Part shown: positions 30,105 through 37,519 of the stretch, in pieces
Position numbering within the stretch: the stretch's first letter is position 1
How the letters are laid out: each line of letters starts with the position of its first letter
DNA from: Mnemiopsis leidyi
Lineage: Eukaryota > Ctenophora > Tentaculata > Lobata > Bolinopsidae
Direction of reading: 5' to 3'
Assembly (NCBI GenBank): GCA_000226015.1
Contig: JH153260.1
Span: forward strand, 72,227-109,745
Length of the DNA: 37,519 bases
The notes under the pieces: model-generated
What the model was told of the DNA's origin: nothing
What the model saw: only the letters and a program-made list of their open reading frames with translations
Database searches by the model: none
Program-made: the position numbers and the translations under genes

Positions 30105-31973
30105 CTAAGGAAGGCAAGGTTAGTCTTTTGTGTTAGCACTTAACATTAACACAATGACACTAAGGTGTGCAGAAAAGTTCAGTTTATCAGATCGCAACAG
30201 ATCCAGCGTGTACGACTCAGGGGTTATTGGAATAGTCAATAGAGTTTTGCATTATGCATTTGCAGGCATAATCTAAAAACTTTACATTATTTGTGATATA
30301 CGGCTGATCATGTTCATGTTTTATACACCAAGCATGGCACATTTCTAATCGGTCATGTATTCCTTTGACATGTTTGAGTTTCAAAGCGTTAGGTACAGTC
30401 TATGCTACAAATATCAAGCACAATCATACTGAACAGCATGGATACTGGATAGTTTTCAAAAGTACATTATTACAAAACTTGAGGCTTGGATGTGCACTGG
30501 AAAGACTGGACATACGCAGCAAAATATACAAATGTCTTATGCTGGGTTGATGTGTTATCTTCTTTTTCATACACTTCAATGATTTTACTTTACAGTCTGC
30601 TGTAAGCTTGTACTTTTATTATAATAGATCAGAAATAATACCCAGAGATTAAAAACCACAATTCTTACATTTTTACAATGCACTCTAAATAATCAATGCA
30701 TTATGCAATAGTGTCGATTCTAAGAGTAAGAGGATACAAAATTAGTATACTGAAATAGTTGTTTCTTCTGGGAAATTAAGTTCGGTTCGGTTTCGCTGCT
30801 TTGTTACAAAGGCACTCAGATATTCTCACAAAGGTGATACTATCAGAAACACGCTGATGGATCTAGTGTGAAATAGGTTCTATCTAGGATAGTCGACAGT
30901 TTCCTCAGTCCTAATAGCAGCGGGTTTTAGAGTGTGTAAAGGGTTTTTCGAATTTTCACGAACTTTACATTCTTTTAGACAAAATTATAATTTAACGGTA
31001 CGATATCTAATAAAATAGAATTTCCAAGCTTGAACAATGAACAGTCATACAAACAAATAGAATATTACCATTATTAAAACATCTTTATTTAAAACATCGT
31101 TTCTCCGATAAAGGGTGGAGAACTTTGATAAGTTGTATAGACTACATAAACGTCGATATCATATGTCAAGATATTTTATCTATTTGCAATATAAAATTGT
31201 CATTCAAAGCATAGATACGCTTTTGTAAGGTCTATTGAGTAGATATGAATAGAATCTATTTGATCACAATTACGAGATAAATCTTTGAACAAATTAACTT
31301 CAGATTTAAAATTGAACAAGAGAACATCAAAAAATCCCAGAGGAGTTAACTTAAAGTACTTAACTTACATTCCAACTGTAGTTTCATTTAACTACACATA
31401 CAATATAAGACTTATCTCAATTTTAATGATTATTTCACATAAAAGGCTACAAATATTCGTGTAGAACTGTCTGGTGTGGATTGTGTTAAATGAAAAAAGT
31501 GGCCTTTCATTTAGTGGACTCTTTTTGAGTATTTTACAAAAAGGCTTTAAATATTTGTATAGGCCTGTTAAGGGGGAATTGCCAAAAAGTGTTGGCTCTG
31601 CTTTAGAAAAGTTATTGGATTGTAAGTTCTGGATACTTCTATATACACATGAATGCATGTTCACTCCACCATCAAATTTTTAAGTAGAATTTCACAAATT
31701 GCTCATTTGACTTGAGAGATAATTAGCTTTTCTTTTTTGCTTCATTCTTTGAATCTTCTTAGAGTAGAAATTATGAGATACATACCTAACTTTTATAAGG
31801 TTTTAAGAAATGCCACTTTCAAAAATAGCAATGAAATTATTCATATATATATATACAGCTCTGGCCTGTGGATCTCATAATGTTCTTAAGCATGCTCTTG
31901 TTCATGTGTAGGGAACAAGACAATATTGTAGCAGGCAACAGTACAAGAACATGAGGTAATAGTGAGAGATTTA
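30105..31973. other. Gene-free region upstream of the KH protein
   Basis: AT-rich and without recognisable exons. If the KH protein has a 5' UTR exon or a promoter it should lie here or further right, but I see no convincing element. Short frames at 31392-31683 on both strands have no recognisable similarity. Confidence 0.5.
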
Positions 31974-32878
31974 GTGCATAATTGATACTGCCAGAATTAA
32001 TGCTTTGGTTACAGGTTGATAAAGTTTGTATTTTGAGCCAAGACCTTTTCTGCTTTTCCTGATTGGTTGATATCACATCTCGACTTAAGATAGCCATCAA
32101 ACCTCATGGTCATTCAGTTTCTGACATTACAGTGTTGAAAGTAGAAAGTGAATAATACGCTTTCTTCTGCCTGGGCGAAGATTTCTGTGTCTTTCATGCA
32201 ACTCGGGATAAAAGTAAGTTGAATCTGTTCATTTAGACAAGAATGTGTTATATGACACCATTTTGTAAAATAAAAGGGCTTGTTGGTAGTTGAATATCAG
32301 ACAGGGTGCTGAGGAGAAGCATTGTCATAGGTTAGTAGTAATATATTGTACACTATTTAAATTTCAATTGATAAGTTCCTCTCCAATGTAGGGTAAATTG
32401 CCCAATTAGATAAGTGAGTATCAAGAGAAGGCCAGAGGGGAGTTTTTGTGTATGTGTGCATTACATAATTATTTTGCTTGTAACTCATTTCTATATGATA
32501 ATTGACACATTCAGCTTACTATTAACAAGTTTACTGTTATGTCAGATTCTCATTACATCTGTATTCTTGCTCTGTAAGTGATAAGAAACTGATCATCACA
32601 TCTACCATGTATTAGGGGTTGGCCTTGTTTTTAAGGTTTAAGGTTCATACACTAGTTATGAATAAATTCAAGGCTGCATTTGAAATGTAATTTAAAATGT
32701 ATCATTTATATTTCATTGCTCTTATGTAATGAGCTCTTGTGATTCAGTTGCTACAATGGGTAATTTAAACATTTTACTGGGACAAGCTTTGCTGCATTTG
32801 CATTGACATCAGGATTTAAAATTGTAACCCACAAGTTCACTTATAGAACATAATAACTTTCATAGCACTAACGATCAT
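31974..32878. repeat. Large tandem duplication, copy A
   Basis: Collinear with 32979-34172. The first about 380 bp (to 32352) are very similar to copy B (offset about 1004 bp), including TTTCCTGATTGGTTGATATC and ACAGGGTGCTGAGGAGAAG. The later part (32386-32878, offset about 1300 bp) is clearly more diverged. No frame is conserved between copies. Confidence 0.9.
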
Positions 32879-32978
32879 GTAAGAGATAAAAACTTAATAT
32901 CCAGCTGTAATTTCGTCATTTTGTCTTAGTACTTATCAGTTGTATTTTTAATGCTAGTTACATTGTAAAATACATTCC

Positions 32979-34172
32979 GTGCATAGTTTATATTGCCAGA
33001 ATAAATGCTATGGTGACAGGTTGATAAAGTTTGTCTTTTGAGCCTAGACCCTTTCTTCTTTTCCTGATTGGTTGATATCACATCTCGACTTAAGATAGTC
33101 ATCAAACTTACTGGTCATTCAGTTTCTGATATTAGCGTTGAAAGTAGAAAGTGAATAATACGCTTTCTTGTGCCTGAGCGAAGATTTCTGTGTCTTTCAT
33201 ACAACTCGGGATAAAAGTAAGTTGAACCTGTTCATTTAGACAAGAATGTGTGATATGACACCATTTTGTAAAATAAAAGGGCTTATTGGTAGTTGAATAT
33301 CAGACAGGGTGCTGAGGAGAAGTATTGTCATAGGTTAGTAGTAATATATTGTACAATAGAAAAGTTCCACTTGGATACATTGCTTGCGTACTGGATTGCA
33401 ACATTGTGAAACTAAGGCAATCTTGGATATTTTCAACAGACAGGTGCATTTAACTCTCAGTCATGTATTGAAACTTAGACGATATTTTAACAGAACTAAA
33501 ATGTTACCTTGAAAGTAGACGTTGAACTGAATTGGTCCAGAGTAAGGAGCAATAAATAACTCCCCAATGACAGCTACTTGTATTTATACGAAGTTGATTT
33601 GCTTCATCATTTGTGTTGTTAAAATTTATAAAGTACCTACAATCATTGAACTTTTAGTTTTATATGTGACTCGGGTTTTGTTGCTTTCATACTTGGAATG
33701 TAGGGAAAATTACCCAATTAGATAAGTGAGTATAAAGAGTAGACGAGAGGGGAGTTTAGTGTATGTGCACAGTACAATATTATTTTGCTCGTAACTCATT
33801 TCTGTATCATCATTGACACATTCAGCTTACGATTGACACGTTTACTGTCATTTCAATTTCTAATTACATCTATGATCTAGCTCAATAAGTGATATGAAGC
33901 TGATCATAAAATTTATCATGTATAAGGGGTAGGTCTTTTCTTAAAGTTTAAGGTCCATACACCAGTTATAAATGAATTCAAGGCTGTGTTTAAAATGCAT
34001 CATTAATATTTCATTGCTCTTATGTAAGGATTTCTTGTGATTCAGCTGCTCCAATGGGTAACTTAAACATTTTCCTGGGACAAGTTTTGCTGCAATTGCA
34101 TTGACAACTGGACAAATTGTTACCCATAAGTTTAATTATGGTATAGAATAACTTTGATATCACTAGAGATCA
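32979..34172. repeat. Large tandem duplication, copy B, with about 340 bp extra
   Basis: Second copy of 31974-32878. Segment 33356-33697 has no counterpart in copy A beyond about 30 bp, so either an insertion occurred in B or a deletion in A. No terminal repeats are evident on the extra segment. Confidence 0.9.
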
Positions 34173-35590
34173 TTCATAGTTCATATTCATGGTGGGTTCT
34201 CTGGAATAACATAGGAGTCATCTGAAAATACAATTGTGTCAGCATTTACGTCAAAAACGTCATAGTAATTCCATATACACTGAGTTGTTAACCAGTATTC
34301 ATTATGTGCTTAACGTTTTAGTTCACACCTTATCTTATTCAAAGCATTGTATTAAATTAAGTTGCGGGTTTTTTTACTGACAACTTCTTCTAATTTCTGT
34401 TGGAGGTACAATACTTTGATCATGGAATGAAGATCTTGAAATACTTTGCCACGTTGCCATCTAAGCATAATGAAGATCAACTATATCGTATCAGGAATTA
34501 AATGAATGTAAGATTCTACAAACCTGTGACATCTTAGAGGAAGAACGATGACATACATATGTTTTCGTCTCTACAGTCCACACCATCAGAAGTTGGTTTC
34601 CAGCTATTTCCTGGATATCAAAATCTGGTCTTTAAATGGTGGCAACACATGTGGAGAAACTGGTGTAATTATGTGATATCAATTGAAAAAGTAACAAAAT
34701 TGAAAAGTAACAACAAAAGAGATATGAGGATAATGATAAATGAAAGTCAAGTATATAGCAAATGTCAATTGGTAAGAAAATTGCCTTACAAAAAGTATGT
34801 ATTCACACAATATACCAGCTTGTTCAAAATCACGACAGAACCATACCTGTGGAGCTGCTTAATGTGCTCACAACCTGAAAAACAACATCAAAATCACCAT
34901 AGCCCGTTTACGAATTAAGTATAAACATTGCAATCAGAAGAATGGCGGACCTAAACAAGGCCAAGGGGGAAATTGGTTTTACATTTTATCACAAACTGTT
35001 TCACTACACAGAAAGAAACTACATAAAAAATGTCTTACCAAGTAATAACATAACAAAATGATTCTGTGCCCTCTCACAACAAGTAGAAAGATGGTACAAG
35101 TCCTAGAGATGATACAGATGAACACTATAAAACGAAAAAGACATAACAAGGAATTCAACAAAAGTGATAGATAATGAAATAAGAAGATATTTGTTTTGAT
35201 GATGATATGTCATTATATTATGATTTGATTTCTTAGAAGAAATCTCAAAGCCAAATATCTAAAAATCCATGTTAAACTATTTAATTATACATTTCTATTC
35301 AATTGGTTGGAAAGAACACGAATAAGGGCACAAATTCTACAAATGGATAAATCAACACACAAAGTTATTTGTTAACAAATAAATCAATATATTAAGTATA
35401 TTTAGCTGCGAGATTCGGGTATTACCGCGACCATAGATATAATTAAAAAAATCGGTGATGACATTTAAATAAATAGTCAACCACTCATTTCCATATTTAC
35501 TTACATCTATATCAATAATAAATTCGGATACGAGCAATAAGGCTTTATACTAAGCTTACTATTCACAACATGGAATAAATTTGAAAAACA
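34173..35590. other. AT-rich region without a recognisable gene
   Basis: Contains a 119-codon plus frame (34559-34918) and a 39-codon frame starting at an ATGGCGG site (34942). Neither has recognisable domains or splice structure. A short match to the foldback module (CTGCGAGATTCGGGTAT) is at about 35405-35422. Confidence 0.45.
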
Positions 35591-36420
35591 AGAATATACC
35601 CCTGTTCAACGGGCGATGCGCGTCTAGAATTTTTTCGAAATTCATAGGCCAGAAATGCGTGATAGGCCAAAAAATGCGTGACAGGGCGTGATGGCCGCGA
35701 CAGTAGGTTATCAACCTACAAACCCCTGTTCGAGCTCACTTCATCTAACCAGGTGCTTACGCAAGCCACGCGCACAAAAGTTCCTAGACGTTACCTAGCC
35801 CCGCTGCCGTGCAGCACGGCCACGTGAGACATGACAACGCACTAAGGTTCTTGGTCATCTAACCAGGTGTTTACGCAATAGGGCGCGCGCAGCGCGATCC
35901 TCAGGGCTATGTTGGCTTAGCAAGGCTTTTTGCGCGCACGACGCGCGCAAAATGGCTTTGATTATTGCTAAGCCAACATAGCCCTGTGGCTCGCGCTGTG
36001 CGCGCTCTGTTGGGACGCACATAGGTGTTTGAGCTATTGCGTCGCGCGTTCGTCCTAATTTGGCACTAAGCTATACGTGTTTAGCAAATTTGATTAAAGC
36101 AAACATTTGTTTGCGCATACGCACTTCTGAAGCCAACATTGTCGAGATGTTACCCGACCCTCGCGCGGCTCGCAGTTTTCTGCTCTCCTCATTAAAACGT
36201 TAGACGGATATCATCTCGTCAATGTTGGTGTTACCCACCTCGCACGCGGCTCGCAGCTTGCTGCTCTACTGTTAGACGGATATCATCCAGCATAGCCCTG
36301 AGGCTCGCGCCGCGCGCGCGACTATCTTAATTTTGCGCTAAGCTCGCACAGGGATATAAATATACGTGTTTAGCAACGTACTCACGCGTCCACTAGCTCC
36401 ATTGTATTGTTTGCGCTATA
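35590..36420. repeat. GC-rich foldback repeat region
   Basis: Abrupt GC-rich island in AT-rich DNA. It contains ATGCGTGA repeats (35650-35690), two TCTAACCAGGTG.TTACGCAA units (35743 and 35861), a long nested hairpin (35881-36007), a third copy of its arm at about 36288-36315, and modules shared in reverse orientation with 12973-13060 (36141-36222 and 36225-36290). ACGTGTTTAGCAA also occurs twice. Non-coding mobile-element derivative; family not recognised. Confidence 0.85.
35881..36007. repeat. Nested hairpin
   Basis: Arms of about 43 bp (35881-35923 and 35964-36007) pair with few mismatches around CAGGGCTATGTTGGCTTAGC. The loop contains an inner perfect hairpin, TTTTGCGCGC/GCGCGCAAAA, around ACGAC (about 35928-35952). 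Confidence 0.9.
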
Positions 36421-37439
36421 TCTAAGATTTGTTTTTATTATTACATTTGAAAATCCACAATAGTCAATACAGAATTATTTTTGCAGTAAAGAACTTGTAA
36501 AAATAAATGGACATCGCTGATCAAATTCTATATTGGCTACTTATTAGGGGAGATGTTTTCCTGCCCAAAAGCAATACGAAGCACTTACAACTTACTCTTT
36601 AAAACATCAATATCGAAACCGAAAACATTTAATGATGATATAAAATCCAAAAAAAATTCTAATTAAAACGACAAATGATGAAATAATAAAGAGATCTTCA
36701 AAAGCAATAATAGAATTAAAGAATCAAATTTTCTTAACCATAATGTAAACCCCTCGTGAAAACCCAAAAACTTCACCATATCATATGTTTTTTACCCATA
36801 AAATATACCAATAATTTGATATGATGTTCATGATATGAAATTAATTGACGTTTATACCAAGTTTTAATTCTAAATGTAAGTGGAATCCTATTTTGGTCGC
36901 CTCCCCCCGGACCGAGTCTCGACACTTCTAGAAAACAAAACATTCATGCACGAGCAAAAGACCTTAATAAAAAGGAATTAATACTATTAAAAGAAAGGGA
37001 GGGGGTTTTATGCTATATTACATGCTCTCATGATATATTATTGGTCCGGGAGGAGATGACCAGCAGGAATCAGTACAATTGTATGTAATTAGTTCTGGTT
37101 AAATGGTAGAAATTTTAGTTAACAATTCGATAAGCCATAAAACTGCATCAATTACAATCTTTAGTCCAAAAAATGAATGAAAGTTAAACTGCAATCTTCT
37201 TTTGGATTGGATATTTTAATAAGAAGAAAATCTAGATTTAAACTACATTGGATTCTACTTTTGAGGAACATTTTATGGCTGTATTATACGAGCTAAGGGA
37301 TGTGACTTTACGTTATATCCAGTTCCCTCCACAAAAAGGCTGTGAATGCACCTTTAAAGCTGTTTTTACTGGTAAGAGACCTTATTTCAAAGGGGAGGTT
37401 GTTCCAAACTTTTTGAGGACCTTACAAAGAAAGAGTTTT

Positions 37440-37440
<1 letters not shown>
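36421..37440. other. AT-rich region, no gene recognised
   Basis: A short imperfect inverted pair (CCCCCCGGACC at about 36903 and GGTCCGGGAGGAG at about 37044) may mark a small element. A 64-codon plus frame at 37248-37442 has no recognisable similarity. It ends at the TA repeat, so it could be a truncated exon or chance. Confidence 0.4.
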
Positions 37441-37516
<76 letters not shown>

Positions 37517-37519
37517 TAT
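37441..37519. repeat. TA dinucleotide microsatellite
   Basis: Almost pure TA array to the window edge. Confidence 0.98.

Noticed and set aside
34559-34918. 119-codon plus frame as a new gene.
   Set aside because: AT-rich, no recognisable domain, no splice signals or neighbours that support it.
35690-35745. tRNA-like segment with GTTATCAACC and GTTCGAGCTC.
   Set aside because: The stems do not close as a tRNA: no acceptor stem and no matching T arm. At most a decayed SINE head.

Overview
This is animal nuclear DNA. Every gene is split by GT-AG introns, except one, and all recognised proteins are single-copy metazoan housekeeping or RNA-processing factors. There are no operon, ribosome-binding or other features of bacterial type. 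The sequence is AT-rich, with microsatellites, small DNA transposons and one LINE scrap. Protein divergence from vertebrates is moderate, so an invertebrate is likely, but I cannot name the phylum. Candidate acceptor sites just before several start codons would fit a lineage with spliced-leader trans-splicing; this is not proven.

All six recognised genes lie on the minus strand, so the transcription order is right to left: a NOVA-like two-KH RNA-binding protein with a prion-like tail (30096-27659), UTP18 (26984-23929), CTNNBL1 (23463-21817), DHX15/Prp43 (21434-14592), PPAN/Ssf1 (9299-7874) and a PP6 regulatory subunit of the SAPS family (7040-2817). I reconstructed exon by exon with phase checks: PPP6R 8 coding exons (714 aa), PPAN 2 (421 aa), DHX15 13 (714 aa), CTNNBL1 1 (548 aa), UTP18 5 (469 aa) and the KH protein 6 (553 aa).

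The first four genes are separated by only about 380-680 bp. The DHX15-PPAN gap is 5.3 kb and is filled with repeats: a PIF/Harbinger-like inverted-repeat element containing an assembly gap, a dead LINE reverse-transcriptase fragment and two foldback elements. Five neighbouring genes act in the nucleus or nucleolus on RNA: splicing regulation (KH protein), U3 snoRNP/SSU processome (UTP18), PRP19-CDC5L complex (CTNNBL1), spliceosome disassembly plus ribosome biogenesis (DHX15) and 60S assembly (PPAN).

The flanks are gene-poor. Positions 1-200 are a TAAG microsatellite, and 201-2816 has no gene that I can support. Positions 30105-37519 hold no recognisable gene but do hold a roughly 1-kb tandem duplication, a GC-rich nested foldback region sharing modules with the 12.7-13.2 kb element, and a terminal TA microsatellite. 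The most unusual structure is an 89-bp tandem repeat in DHX15 that multiplies a complete 3' splice site, including the first bases of the exon, five times.
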